The notes below the pieces were generated by a model that worked only from the letters and a program-made list of their open reading frames with translations, had not been told where the DNA came from and ran no database searches. 64,000 bases of DNA from Pseudomonas sp. 8AS (GTDB lineage Bacteria; Pseudomonadota; Gammaproteobacteria; Pseudomonadales; Pseudomonadaceae). Within the stretch, counting starts at the first letter, position 1; each line of letters opens with the position of its first letter. The DNA lies in NCBI RefSeq assembly GCF_902506505.1, contig NZ_LR733406.1:1351200-1415199 (forward strand), in the 5' to 3' direction. This document shows positions 16,235 through 24,908 of the stretch, piece after piece. The position numbers and the translations under genes are program-made.

Positions 16235-17290
16235 TTACTGCATTTCGATGATCACGTTTTCCTGCCACAGCTGCGGCAGCGCTTTCGAGGTGGCTTCCCA
16301 GGCTGCCGGGTCCTTGATCGGCTGGACCTTGGCGTACTGCGCGTTGGGCAGCAGCTTGGCCTGCACCTCGGCCGGCAGGCTCAGGTGCTCGGCGCGGATC
16401 GGCCGCGCGTTGCCCTTGGCCAGGTTGATCTGCCCGGCGTCGGAGAGGATGTACTCACGCGCCAGCTTGGCCGCGTTGGGGTGCTTGGCGTACTTGTTGA
16501 TGATGGTGGTGTAGCCGGAGATCACCGAACCATCGGACGGGATCAGCACTTCGAAGCGGCTCGGGTCGATCTGGTCGCGGTAGGACAGGCCGTTGAAGTC
16601 CCAGACGATGCCGACTTCCACTTCGCCTTTTTCCAGGGTCTGGATGGTCGGGTTGGACAGGCCCAGGCGGCCCTGCTTGGCGATCTCGGCGAAGAAGTCC
16701 AGCCCCGGCTGGATGTTCTTCTCGTCGCCGCCGTTGGCGATGGCGGCGGCCAGTACGCCGTTGACCGCCTGGGCGGCGGCGCTGACGTCACCGATGGCGA
16801 CCTTGTACTTGCCCTGCTTGAGGTCGGCCCAGGACTGCGGCACGTCCTTGACCAGCTGCTTGTTGACGATGAAGGCGATGGAGCCGGTGTAGGCCAGCAT
16901 CCAGTGGCCGTCCGCATCCTTGGCCCAGGTCGGAATCTGTTCCCAGGTGGTGGGTTTGTAGGCTTGGGTCACGCCCTGCTGCACGGCGATGGGGCCGAAG
17001 GCGGCGCCAACGTCGCCGATATCGGCGGTGGCGTTGTCCTTCTCGGCGGCGAACTTGGCGATTTCCTGGGCCGAGCTCATGTCGGTGTCCATGTGCTTGA
17101 GGCCGTAGACTTTGTTCAGGTCGGCCCAGGTGTCCTTCCAGTTGGCCCAGCTGTCCGGCATGCCGACGCTGTTGACCTCGCCCTCTGCGCGGGCGGCTTG
17201 TTCCAGGCTCTTTACATCCTCGTTGGCCATGGCCTGGTTACCCAGAATAATGGCCGATCCCATCAGTGAAGCCAGCAGCAGGCGTTTCAT
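16235..17290 (-). CDS. periplasmic substrate-binding protein of the ABC importer
   Basis: The 351-residue protein has a signal peptide (KRLLLASLMGSAIILGNQAMA). The fold pattern is that of the iron/spermidine/phosphonate type 2 binding proteins. DIGDVGAAFGPIAVQQGV is followed by a C-terminal lobe containing GIVWDFNGLSYRDQ and VISGYTTIINKYAKHPNAAK. It is the first gene of the operon, after a promoter region shared with the divergent GntR/UTRA regulator. The ligand is unknown; the phosphatase genes downstream point to a phosphonate or phosphate ester rather than iron. Confidence 0.9.
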   Translation of the reverse strand: MKRLLLASLMGSAIILGNQAMANEDVKSLEQAARAEGEVNSVGMPDSWANWKDTWADLNKVYGLKHMDTDMSSAQEIAKFAAEKDNATADIGDVGAAFGPIAVQQGVTQAYKPTTWEQIPTWAKDADGHWMLAYTGSIAFIVNKQLVKDVPQSWADLKQGKYKVAIGDVSAAAQAVNGVLAAAIANGGDEKNIQPGLDFFAEIAKQGRLGLSNPTIQTLEKGEVEVGIVWDFNGLSYRDQIDPSRFEVLIPSDGSVISGYTTIINKYAKHPNAAKLAREYILSDAGQINLAKGNARPIRAEHLSLPAEVQAKLLPNAQYAKVQPIKDPAAWEATSKALPQLWQENVIIEMQ

Positions 17291-17318
17291 GGTGAAGCTC
17301 CTTAGCAGGGTGAAAGAT

Positions 17319-17330
17319 TGGTCTAGATCA
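17319..17330. promoter_or_regulatory. HutC-type operator candidate upstream of the binding-protein gene
   Basis: TGGTCTAGATCA is a near-palindrome. The HutC subfamily consensus is GTNTANAC, and the site contains GTCTAGAT, one mismatch. It lies 29-40 bases ahead of the binding-protein start. Confidence 0.55.
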
Positions 17331-17575
17331 GCAAGACCCAGGCCAATCTAGAAGCTTTCTATGACGTTTTTATGGCGACCTGGCCCCGGTTTCCCTGGGC
17401 CGGCCCGCGTCTGCAAGCGTAGACCATGGCTAAGTGGCTGATTTGCCGAAAGACTGCCGGGCCTTGTGGCATGCGGCGTGCAGGCGATCGGGTGGCGCCC
17501 CGGACTGTCACGCCACGGTCATCTAGGCTGCCTAGCATGGCCGCACTTTCGGCCGGTCGTGCCCCTTGCTGGTGC

Positions 17576-17587
17576 TGGTCTATTCCA
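17576..17587. promoter_or_regulatory. HutC-type operator candidate upstream of the gntR gene
   Basis: TGGTCTATTCCA differs by two bases from the ideal TGGTCTAGACCA and lies 16-27 bases before the regulator start, suggesting autoregulation. Confidence 0.5.
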
Positions 17588-17602
17588 GAGTGGAGTTTTT
17601 GC

Positions 17603-18319
17603 ATGCGCGACGAAGCGCCCCGTACCGTTACCGCCATCTGCCGGGCCCTGCAGGAACAGATCGAGCATGGCCTGCTGGCGCAGGGCAGCCAGCTGCCGGC
17701 CGAGCGCAAGCTCAGCGAGCTGTTCGAGACCACCCGCATCACCCTGCGCGAGGCGCTGGGGCAGCTGGAAGCCGAAGGCCTGATCTATCGCGAGGAGCGC
17801 CGCGGCTGGTTCGTCTCGCCGCCGCGGCTGGCCTACAACCCGCTGGTGCGCAGCCACTTCCATGCGATGGTGCGCGAGCAGGGCCGGCAGTCCTCCACCG
17901 AGCTGCTCAGCGCCCGACTGATGCCGGCGCCGGTGGATATCTGCGCGCTGCTGGAGTTGCCGGCGCTGTCGGCGGTGCTGCAGATCCGCCGTGCGCGGCG
18001 CATCGACGGGCGCCTGGTGCTGTATGTCGAGCACTACCTGAATCCGGCCTACTTCCCCGGCATCCTGCAGTTCGACCTGACCTGCTCGCTGACTGAGCTG
18101 TACGCCAGCGAGTACGGGATTCATTACGGGCGGGTGCGTTTCGACATCCTGCCCACCGCCTTGCCGGCCGAGGCGGCGAACAGCCTGAAGGCCACCCTGG
18201 GCAGCCCGGCGCTGCGCATCACCCGGGTCAACCGCGACCAGCACGGGCGGCTGATCGATTGCGACCTGGAGTTCTGGCGCCACGACGCCATTCACGTCAG
18301 CGTCGAAGTGCCGGAGTGA
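17603..18319 (+). CDS. GntR family regulator with UTRA domain (HutC/PhnF type)
   Basis: The 238-residue protein starts at an ATG preceded by TGGAG; upstream in-frame ATGs lack a ribosome site. The winged helix (residues about 5-70) has QLPAERKLSELFETTRITLREALGQLEAEG-like spacing typical of GntR. The rest is a UTRA ligand-binding domain with RIDGRLVLYVEHYLNPAYF and the closing DLEFWRHDAIHVSVE. UTRA regulators of this type often sense phosphonates, sugars or urocanate. It is divergent from the importer operon and probably represses it. Confidence 0.92.
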   Translation: MRDEAPRTVTAICRALQEQIEHGLLAQGSQLPAERKLSELFETTRITLREALGQLEAEGLIYREERRGWFVSPPRLAYNPLVRSHFHAMVREQGRQSSTELLSARLMPAPVDICALLELPALSAVLQIRRARRIDGRLVLYVEHYLNPAYFPGILQFDLTCSLTELYASEYGIHYGRVRFDILPTALPAEAANSLKATLGSPALRITRVNRDQHGRLIDCDLEFWRHDAIHVSVEVPE

Positions 18320-18338
18320 GCGATGCGGTGCCAGGTTT

Positions 18339-18437
18339 GCGCTGGGTGGGTTGTGGTTGAGCCCAGCGCCAGGGCGGCTGGTCAGCAAGAGGTCGGGCTG
18401 GGCTGCGCTCGTTGGGCTTCGCTGCGCTCAACCCAAC
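18339..18437. repeat. intergenic palindromic repeat cluster (REP-like)
   Basis: GCGCTGGG (18339-18346) pairs with CCCAGCGC (18362-18369). A second unit has GTTGGG near 18411 pairing with CCCAAC at 18432-18437. The minus-strand reading of the second unit, TGGGTTGAGCGCAGCGAAG, recurs at 24854-24874. It lies between the convergent gntR and apeB genes. Confidence 0.6.
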
Positions 18438-18450
18438 CTACGCGATAGCG

Positions 18451-19740
18451 TTACGCCAGTTCGGCGCTGGCGTAGAAGGCCGTCAGCACTTTCACCAGGT
18501 GGGCCAGGTCATGGCTGCCGGCCAGCTCGCGGATCGAGTGCATGGCGAAGGTCGGCAGGCCGATGTCCACGGTGCGCACGCCCAGCTGGCTGGCGGTGAT
18601 CGGGCCGATGGTCGAGCCGCAGCCCATGTCGCTGCGCACCACGAAGCTCTGCACCGGCACTTCCTCGGCCAGGCACAGGTGGCGGAAGAAACCGGCGGTC
18701 TCGCTGTTGGTGGCGTAGCGCTGGTTGCTGTTGACCTTGATCACCGGGCCGGCGTTGAGCTTGGGGCCGTGGTTGGCATCGTGTTTGTCGGCGTAGTTGG
18801 GGTGCACGCCGTGGGCGTTGTCGGCCGACACCAGCAGGGATTTCTGGATGCTGCGCACGAATCCGTCGCCCTCCGGCAGCACGCGGCGCAGCACCTGCTC
18901 GAGGAACGGGCCGTCGGCGCCGCAGGCCGAGCAGGAGCCGATTTCCTCGTGGTCGGTGCACACCAGCACGCAGGTTTCGTCGCCTTCGGCTGCCAGCAGG
19001 GCCTGCAGGCCGGCGTAGCAGGACAGCAGGTTGTCCAGGCGCGCGCCGGCGATGAAGTCCTGGTTGAGGCCGATCACTGCCGCCGGCTGGGTATCGTAGA
19101 AGCTCAGTTCGTAGTCCAGCACCGCGTCGGCGCTGATGCCGTGCTCTTCGGCCAGGCGGTCGGTGAGCAGGGCGCGGAAGTCGGCCGGTTCTTCGCCGGC
19201 GATCTGCGCCAGGATCGGCGGCAGCTCGTTCTGCTGGTTGATCGCCCAGCCCTGGTTGGCCTCGCGGTTGAGGTGGATGGCCAGGTTGGGAATGGTGGCG
19301 ATCGGCAGCTCGAAGTCGATCAGCTGGCTCTGCACCTTGCCGCCTTCGCGGAAGGTCACCCGCCCGGCCAGCGACAGGTCGCGGTCGAACCAGGGGGCGA
19401 GCAGGGCGCCGCCGTAGACTTCCACGCCGAGCTGGAAGAAGCCCTGGCGCTGCAGCTCCGGCTGCGGCTTGACGCGCAGGCAGGGGCTGTCGGTGTGCGC
19501 GCCGACCAGGCGCAGGCCGCCTTCCAGGGTACTGCGCTTGCCCAGCCTGAAGGCGATCAGCGAGGAGTCGTTGCGGGTCACGTAGTAGCGTCCGCCGGCT
19601 TCGGTATGCCAGGGCTCGCGCTCGTCCAGGGCCCGGTAACCGGCGGCCTGCAGGCGCTGGGCCAGGCTGCGGGTGGCGTGGAAGGGGGTGGGCGAGGCCT
19701 TGAGAAATTCGATCAGGCCCTGATTCAGCTCTGCACGCAT
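18451..19740 (-). CDS. apeB: M18 family aspartyl aminopeptidase
   Basis: The 429-residue protein shows the M18 metal-site motifs in order: [13 protein letters not shown] (His ligand), a Glu-Glu pair in TDHEEIGS, an Asp in [12 protein letters not shown] and [10 protein letters not shown], with a His near the C-terminus in MHSIRELAG. It is a cytoplasmic dinuclear zinc enzyme that removes N-terminal acidic residues. The start at 19740 is supported by TGGAG; longer frames have no ribosome site. It is followed upstream by rluA on the same strand. Confidence 0.95.
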   Translation of the reverse strand: MRAELNQGLIEFLKASPTPFHATRSLAQRLQAAGYRALDEREPWHTEAGGRYYVTRNDSSLIAFRLGKRSTLEGGLRLVGAHTDSPCLRVKPQPELQRQGFFQLGVEVYGGALLAPWFDRDLSLAGRVTFREGGKVQSQLIDFELPIATIPNLAIHLNREANQGWAINQQNELPPILAQIAGEEPADFRALLTDRLAEEHGISADAVLDYELSFYDTQPAAVIGLNQDFIAGARLDNLLSCYAGLQALLAAEGDETCVLVCTDHEEIGSCSACGADGPFLEQVLRRVLPEGDGFVRSIQKSLLVSADNAHGVHPNYADKHDANHGPKLNAGPVIKVNSNQRYATNSETAGFFRHLCLAEEVPVQSFVVRSDMGCGSTIGPITASQLGVRTVDIGLPTFAMHSIRELAGSHDLAHLVKVLTAFYASAELA

Positions 19741-19841
19741 AACGGACTCCAGACGGCGATGCCCCGAGTTTATCGGATTTGTCCGGGGCCGGCCCGCTTT
19801 AACTCGGGCCATACGGGCCCTCGGCGCTGCTCAGGGCGGGC

Positions 19842-20477
19842 TCAGAACGGTGCCGGGCACTCGAAGCGCAGGCGCTCGCCGGTCTGCGGGTGGGTCAGGC
19901 TGAGCATGCTGGCGTGCAGGCACAGGCGCGGCCAGGCGGCCAGGGCCTGTTTGTGGGCGTACAGGCCGTCGCCGAGCAGCGGGTGGCCGATCGACAGCAT
20001 ATGCACGCGCAACTGGTGTGAGCGACCGGTGATCGGCGTCAGCTCGACCCGGCAGTAGTCGCCGCAGCGCTCGAGAATGCGCCAGTAGGTCAGGGCATGC
20101 TTGCCGTGCTCATGGTCGACCACATGCCGCGGCTTGGTCGGCGGGTCGTAGCGCAGCGGCAGGTCGATGCTGCCGCTGTCCAGTTCGGGCTGGCCCCAGC
20201 ACAGGGCGGTGTAGGCCTTCTCGGTCTCGCGGTCGTGGAACTGGCGGGACAGCTCGCGGTGGCTGTCGGCGTCGCGGGCCAGCACGATGATGCCGCTGGT
20301 CTCCCAGTCCAGGCGGTGGACGATGCGCGCTTCCGGGTAGCCGTTCTCCTGCAGGCGGGTCACCAGGCAGTCGCGGTTGTCCTCGGCACGGCCGGGCACC
20401 GAGAGCAGCAGGGTGGGCTTGTTGATCACCAGCAGGGCGGCGTCCTGGTGGAGGATTTCGACATTCGACAGCGGCAT
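19842..20477 (-). CDS. rluA: RluA family pseudouridine synthase
   Basis: The 211-residue enzyme has the catalytic motif HRLDWETSGIIVLARD (Asp in HRLD) and the C-terminal motif GRSHQLRVHMLSIGHPLLGD. It lacks an S4 domain, as expected for RluA, which modifies 23S rRNA position 746 and certain tRNAs at position 32. The start MPLSNVEILHQ was chosen by comparison of length; an in-frame upstream ATG exists. It lies between apeB and the minE terminator. Confidence 0.92.
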   Translation of the reverse strand: MPLSNVEILHQDAALLVINKPTLLLSVPGRAEDNRDCLVTRLQENGYPEARIVHRLDWETSGIIVLARDADSHRELSRQFHDRETEKAYTALCWGQPELDSGSIDLPLRYDPPTKPRHVVDHEHGKHALTYWRILERCGDYCRVELTPITGRSHQLRVHMLSIGHPLLGDGLYAHKQALAAWPRLCLHASMLSLTHPQTGERLRFECPAPF

Positions 20478-20494
20478 GGGTAGACCCAAAATGA

Positions 20495-20519
20495 AATGGC
20501 GGCCATTAAGGCCGCCATT
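20495..20519 (-). terminator. hairpin terminator candidate after the min operon
   Basis: AATGGCGGCC (20495-20504) pairs perfectly with GGCCGCCATT (20510-20519) around a 5-base loop. On the minus strand it is followed by TCATTTTGGG, a weak T-run. It separates the min operon from rluA. Confidence 0.6.
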
Positions 20520-20535
20520 GTTCAACATCAGTGCA

Positions 20536-20659
20536 GTGAAAACGTAGCGAGCGAAGGTCAGGCAAGGCGAAATCAGGCGAAGAAGCGGAGTTTACATACC
20601 GTAAATGAGCATTCTGAGCCTGATTTCAACGCAGCATCACCGAGCGCAGTAGTTTTCAC
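20536..20659 (-). repeat. MITE-like/dispersed palindromic element fused to the minE stop codon
   Basis: A roughly 124-base imperfect palindrome starts with GTGAAAAC (20536-20543) and ends with GTTTTCAC (20652-20659). Inside it, GAAATCAGGC pairs with GCCTGATTTC, and TTTAC pairs with GTAAA at the centre. The last TCA (20656-20658) is the minE stop codon read on the minus strand. The sequence resembles a repeat family I recall from several Pseudomonas genomes, but no second copy lies in this window. Confidence 0.6.
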
Positions 20660-20910
20660 CGATCGGGCAGGGTGATATTGAGTTCCAGAATGGAGCAGCT
20701 GCCCTGGTTTTCCAGCGCGACCTGCACCTGATCCTGCTCGATGTTGACGTACTTGCGGATCACCTCGACCAGTTCCTTCTGCAGGGCCGGCAGGTAGTCC
20801 GGCTGGCTGCGCTGGCCGCGCTCGTGGGCGACGATGATCGACAGACGCTCTTTCGCAATCGACGCAGGGGTTTCCTTCTTGCGTTCACGAAAGAAGTCGA
20901 AAATGTTCAT
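20656..20910 (-). CDS. minE: cell division topological specificity factor MinE
   Basis: The 84-residue protein has the MinE N-terminal membrane and MinD-binding region [24 protein letters not shown], here seen as FDFFRERKK followed by [13 protein letters not shown], and a C-terminal dimerisation domain. It stimulates MinD ATPase and drives pole-to-pole oscillation. The ATG overlaps the minD stop as TAATG. Its TGA stop lies in the terminal repeat of a palindromic element. Confidence 0.97.
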   Translation of the reverse strand: MNIFDFFRERKKETPASIAKERLSIIVAHERGQRSQPDYLPALQKELVEVIRKYVNIEQDQVQVALENQGSCSILELNITLPDR

Positions 20911-21722
20911 TAGCGCGCTCCAAACAGGCGTTGCATGAGTCCTTTCTTCTGCACATCGAGGAAGCGATGGGGCACTTCCTTGCCCAGCAGGCGGTCGACG
21001 GCATCGCCGTAGGCCTGGCCGGCATCGCTCTGCTCGTCGAGGATCACCGGTACGCCCTGGTTGGAGGCCTTCAGTACCGCCTGGGATTCCGGGATCACGC
21101 CGAGCAGGTTGATGGCGAGGATTTCCTCGACGTCTTCCACGCCGAGCATTTCGCCCTTGGTCACGCGCTCCGGGTTGTAGCGGGTCAGCAGCAGACGCTC
21201 CTTGATCGGCTCCAGGCCCTGTTCGGCGCGGCGCGACTTGCTCGCCAGCAGGCCGAGCATGCGGTCGGAGTCGCGTACCGAGGAGACTTCCGGGTTGGTC
21301 ACGACGATCGCTTCGTCGGCGAAGTACATGGCCAGGTGCGCACCGGTCTCGATGCCGGCCGGCGAGTCGCAGATCACGTATTCGAAGTTCTGCGACAGCT
21401 CGTCGATGACCTTGCCCACGCCTTCCTTGGTCAGCGCGTCCTTGTCACGGGTCTGGCTGGCGGCCAGCACGTACAGGTTCTCCAGGCGTTTGTCCTTGAT
21501 CAGGGCCTGGGTCAGGGTCGCTTCGCCGTTGATCACGTTGACGAAGTCGTACACCACGCGGCGCTCGCAACCCATGATCAGGTCCAGGTTGCGCAGGCCG
21601 ACGTCGAAGTCGACGATGACGGTTTTGTGCCCGCGCAGAGCGAGACCGGTGCCGATGGCGGCGCTGGTGGTGGTTTTACCCACGCCACCCTTGCCGGAAG
21701 TGACTACGAGGATCTTGGCCAA
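20910..21722 (-). CDS. minD: septum site-determining ATPase MinD
   Basis: The 270-residue protein has the deviant Walker A motif KGGVGKTT at 11-18, a ParA/MinD fold, and a C-terminal amphipathic membrane-targeting helix ([13 protein letters not shown]). It recruits MinC to the membrane and is displaced by MinE. It is the middle gene of minC-minD-minE, with a 99-base gap to minC and a one-base overlap with minE. Confidence 0.98.
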   Translation of the reverse strand: MAKILVVTSGKGGVGKTTTSAAIGTGLALRGHKTVIVDFDVGLRNLDLIMGCERRVVYDFVNVINGEATLTQALIKDKRLENLYVLAASQTRDKDALTKEGVGKVIDELSQNFEYVICDSPAGIETGAHLAMYFADEAIVVTNPEVSSVRDSDRMLGLLASKSRRAEQGLEPIKERLLLTRYNPERVTKGEMLGVEDVEEILAINLLGVIPESQAVLKASNQGVPVILDEQSDAGQAYGDAVDRLLGKEVPHRFLDVQKKGLMQRLFGAR

Positions 21723-21821
21723 GGTGATTCACCCCAAATATATGAAAAAGCGGGAAATCCGGCGCCGGTAAACTGGCTTCCGAATGCCCTTTTGCTCCCT
21801 GAAATTGGGCCGCAGTATCCG

Positions 21822-22553
21822 TTAAAGGCGGGTGATGTTCAACACGTCACCCGACAGGCTGACCTGTACCGATTGCCCCCACAGCGGATCGCGGCGCAGG
21901 TCTTCGGCGGTCTTGTACTGGCCGGCGATGGAGAGCATTTCCGCGCCCATCTGCTGGCAGAAAATCCGTGCCTGGGTATTGCCCTTGACGCCGGCCAGGG
22001 CGCGTCCGCGCATCGGGCCGTACACATGGATATTGCCGTCGGCGAGAAGTTCCGCGCCGGCGCTGACCGGCGACAGCACCACCAGGTCGCCGCCCTGGGC
22101 GTAGATCTGCTGGCCGCCGCGCACCGGGGTGGTGACCACACGGCTGGGCTTGAACACCGGCTCGGCGGGTTTTTCCACCTTCTTGCGGCTTTCCACCGGT
22201 TCGACCAGCTTCTCGCGCGCGCCGGATGGCGGCAGCACCGGCAGATCGAGGGCATTGGCGGCGGCGATGTCTTCCTCGCGGCTGGCGCGAATGGCCAGGG
22301 TGCGCAGGCCGCGGTTGCGGCACAGCTCCATCAGCTTGGCCAGGTCGAGGTTGCCTTCGCCGTCCGGCAGCTTGTCCAGAGCCAGCACCAGGGGAATGTT
22401 CTGGAAGAAGTTGGGGGCCTGGGCGACCTTGTCGGCCAGCTGGCGGTCCAGGCGCTCCAGGTCGTTGTGCGCCAGCTCCAGGATGGTGATGGCGAGCATG
22501 CTGCCCTTGAGCTGGAACACGGGGTCTTGGTCGAGGAGATCGGCTTGGCTCAT
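21822..22553 (-). CDS. minC: septum site-determining protein MinC
   Basis: The 243-residue protein has an N-terminal MinC_N domain (about residues 10-80, [16 protein letters not shown]) that blocks FtsZ assembly. A Pro-rich linker follows, then a C-terminal beta-helix (about 135-243) with [17 protein letters not shown] and [17 protein letters not shown], which binds MinD. It is the first gene of the min operon and is divergent from the acyltransferase gene. Confidence 0.97.
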   Translation of the reverse strand: MSQADLLDQDPVFQLKGSMLAITILELAHNDLERLDRQLADKVAQAPNFFQNIPLVLALDKLPDGEGNLDLAKLMELCRNRGLRTLAIRASREEDIAAANALDLPVLPPSGAREKLVEPVESRKKVEKPAEPVFKPSRVVTTPVRGGQQIYAQGGDLVVLSPVSAGAELLADGNIHVYGPMRGRALAGVKGNTQARIFCQQMGAEMLSIAGQYKTAEDLRRDPLWGQSVQVSLSGDVLNITRL

Positions 22554-22663
22554 GGTCTTGTCGTGCCTTGTGATGGCGACGACTTATAGCGATAAGACCG
22601 TGAGGCCGCAAGCCGCGCGAGTCCTGTAGAATGCCCGGCCTTGTCGTCTGTCCGGAATGTTTC

Positions 22664-23599
22664 ATGGATCGCCCGCAATTTAGTGCCTATTTCCTGCATC
22701 CGCGTTTCTGGCTGTTGTGGCTGGGGATGGGGCTGCTCTGGCTGCTGGTGCAGTTGCCGTATCGCTGGCTGCTGGTGCTGGGGCGTGGGCTCGGCTGGCT
22801 GATGTATCACCTGGCCGGGGCGCGCCGGTACATCATCGGGCGCAACCTCGAACTGTGTTTTCCCGAGCTGTCGGCCGCCGCGCGCGAGTCGCTGCTGCGC
22901 GAGAACTTTGCCTCCATCGGCATGGCCTTCTTCGAGACCGCCATGGGCTGGTTCTGGTCGCGACGGCGTCTGGCCGGCCTGGCCCACATCGAGGGGCTGG
23001 AGTTGCTCAAGCAGGCCCAGGCGGAGGGCCAGGGGGTGATTCTGATGGCGGTGCACTTCACCACCCTGGAAATCGGTGCCGCGCTGCTGGGGCAGGTTCA
23101 CACCATCGACGGCATGTACCGTGAGCACAAGAATCCGGCCTTCGACTATATCCAGCGCCGCGGTCGCGAACGGCACAATCGCGACGCCACCGCCATCGAG
23201 CGCGATGACGTGCGGGCGATGCTCAAGGTGCTGCGCAACGGTCGGGCAATCTGGTACGCGCCGGATCAGGACTACGGCGCGCAGCACAGCGTGTTCGTGC
23301 CGCTGTTCGGCGTGCCGGCGGCTACCGTCACGGCTACCAGCAAGTTTGCCCGTCTGGGCAAGGCCATCGTCGTGCCCTTTACCCAGAGCCGCCTGGCCGA
23401 TGGTCGGGGTTATCGGCTGACCCTCCATCCGCCGCTGGCCGATTTCCCCGGCGAGAGCGAGGAAGCCGACTGCCTGCGTATCAATCAATGGATCGAACAG
23501 GTCGTGCGCCAGCACCCGGAGCAGTACCTGTGGGCCCATCGGCGCTTCAAGACCCGCCCGCCGGGCGAGCCGAAGCTGTACAAGAAGCGCCGCCGATAG
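22664..23599 (+). CDS. lpxL: lipid A biosynthesis lauroyl-type acyltransferase (LpxL/HtrB family)
   Basis: The 311-residue inner-membrane enzyme has an N-terminal membrane segment (about residues 15-35) and the acyltransferase HX4E motif with His131 and Glu136 in VHFTTLE. YREHKNPAFD and YAPDQDYG are typical of LpxL. It transfers a secondary acyl chain onto lipid A. The upstream sequence TAGAAT resembles a -10 element. The patatin gene follows 36 bases later. P. aeruginosa carries two such paralogues, so the exact acyl chain and position are not determined. Confidence 0.93.
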   Translation: MDRPQFSAYFLHPRFWLLWLGMGLLWLLVQLPYRWLLVLGRGLGWLMYHLAGARRYIIGRNLELCFPELSAAARESLLRENFASIGMAFFETAMGWFWSRRRLAGLAHIEGLELLKQAQAEGQGVILMAVHFTTLEIGAALLGQVHTIDGMYREHKNPAFDYIQRRGRERHNRDATAIERDDVRAMLKVLRNGRAIWYAPDQDYGAQHSVFVPLFGVPAATVTATSKFARLGKAIVVPFTQSRLADGRGYRLTLHPPLADFPGESEEADCLRINQWIEQVVRQHPEQYLWAHRRFKTRPPGEPKLYKKRRR

Positions 23600-23635
23600 C
23601 CCCTATACTGGCAAAAAGACCCGCGGGAATCGTTC

Positions 23636-24850
23636 ATGAATCAAGCCGTGCACACCGACACCCCGCTGACCGGGCTGATTCTCTCCGGCGGCGGGGCCCG
23701 GGCGGCTTACCAGGTCGGCGTGCTCGGGGCGATCGCCGACCTGTTGCCGGATGCCGCGCACAACCCGTTCCCGGTGATAGTCGGCACCTCGGCCGGAGCC
23801 ATCAATGCCGTAGGCCTGGCCTGTGGCGCCCTGCATTTCAGCGAGGCGATCCGCCGCCTGACCCAGGTCTGGCAGAACTTCCATTGCGACCAGGTCTATC
23901 GCACCGACTGGCCCGGTGTGCTGCGCCAGGCCGGGCGCTTCATCGGCCACAGCCTGCTGGGCATGGGCGGGGATATTCCGGTGGCGCTGCTCGACAGCTC
24001 GCCGCTGCGCGCCATGCTCGAGCGCGAACTGGATTTCTCCGGGATCGCCGCGGCGGTGCGCATGCGCCAGCTGCGCGCGGTGGCGGTGACCGCCTTCGGC
24101 TACGAGAGTGGCCAGGCGGTGACCTTCTACCAGGGCCGCGCGACCATCGACCCCTGGTTCCGTCACCGCCGGGTCGGCGTGCCGACCCGCCTGAGCCTGG
24201 AGCACCTGCTGGCCAGCGCCTCGATTCCGCTGATCTTTCCGCCGGTCAAGGTCAATCGCGAGTACTTCGGCGACGGCGCGGTGCGCCAGTCGGCGCCGAT
24301 CAGCCCGGCCCTGCACCTGGGCGCCAATCGCGTGCTGGTGGTCGGGGTCAGCGGCAACCCGCTCGGGCGCGAGGCCAACCAGATGGTGCCGCGCCCGCAG
24401 AGCGGCAGGCCGCCAAGCCTGGCGCAGATCAGCGGGCACATGCTCAACAGCACCTTCATCGACAGCCTGGAAGGCGATATCGAGCTGCTCGAACGGCTCA
24501 ACCACATGGGCCGCCTGGTGCCGTCCGGCCTGCATCCGCGCGGGCTGGGCCTGAAACCGGTGGAGGTGCTGGTGATCGCCCCCAGCCAGCCGCTGGACCA
24601 GATCGCCGCCCGCCACCGCCACGAGCTGGCCCGCTCCATGCGTTTCTTCCTGCGCGGCCCGGGGGCGACCCGTGCCAGTGGAGCCGGGGTGCTCAGCTAC
24701 CTGCTGTTCGAGCCCGGCTACTGCAACGAGCTGATCGAGCTGGGTTATCAGGACGCCATGGCGCAGAAACAGGAGTTGAGCCGTTTCCTCGGCCTGGCCG
24801 TGCCCGTGCCCTCGGCCAGCGAGGTGATGGGCGTGACCTCGACGCGCTGA
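23636..24850 (+). CDS. patatin-like phospholipase
   Basis: The 404-residue protein has the patatin oxyanion-hole motif SGGGARAAYQVGVL (17-30), the nucleophile Ser52 in GTSAG and the catalytic Asp213 in DGA. There is no signal peptide. Residues 330-400 include a membrane-adjacent hydrophobic region. It probably hydrolyses phospholipids or other acyl esters. It lies directly after the lipid A acyltransferase gene and may be co-transcribed, so a link to envelope lipid turnover is plausible. Confidence 0.92.
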   Translation: MNQAVHTDTPLTGLILSGGGARAAYQVGVLGAIADLLPDAAHNPFPVIVGTSAGAINAVGLACGALHFSEAIRRLTQVWQNFHCDQVYRTDWPGVLRQAGRFIGHSLLGMGGDIPVALLDSSPLRAMLERELDFSGIAAAVRMRQLRAVAVTAFGYESGQAVTFYQGRATIDPWFRHRRVGVPTRLSLEHLLASASIPLIFPPVKVNREYFGDGAVRQSAPISPALHLGANRVLVVGVSGNPLGREANQMVPRPQSGRPPSLAQISGHMLNSTFIDSLEGDIELLERLNHMGRLVPSGLHPRGLGLKPVEVLVIAPSQPLDQIAARHRHELARSMRFFLRGPGATRASGAGVLSYLLFEPGYCNELIELGYQDAMAQKQELSRFLGLAVPVPSASEVMGVTSTR

Positions 24851-24853
24851 GCC

Positions 24854-24874
24854 TGGGTTGAGCGCAGCAAGCCC
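24854..24874 (+). repeat. short dispersed repeat copy downstream of the patatin gene
   Basis: TGGGTTGAGCGCAGCAAGCCC starts four bases after the patatin stop codon. It matches the minus-strand reading of 18413-18436 apart from one small indel. Confidence 0.5.
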
Positions 24875-24908
24875 GGCTCCGGCGCTACGCCCCCAATCCG
24901 CCCAGCCC

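Larger units (their letters stand above)
17291..17602. other. 312-base divergent promoter region of importer operon and gntR gene
   Basis: No gene is seen. Two HutC-type operator candidates lie close to the two start codons, at 17319-17330 and 17576-17587. A weaker TCTAGA-centred site lies at about 17345-17354. Confidence 0.7.
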
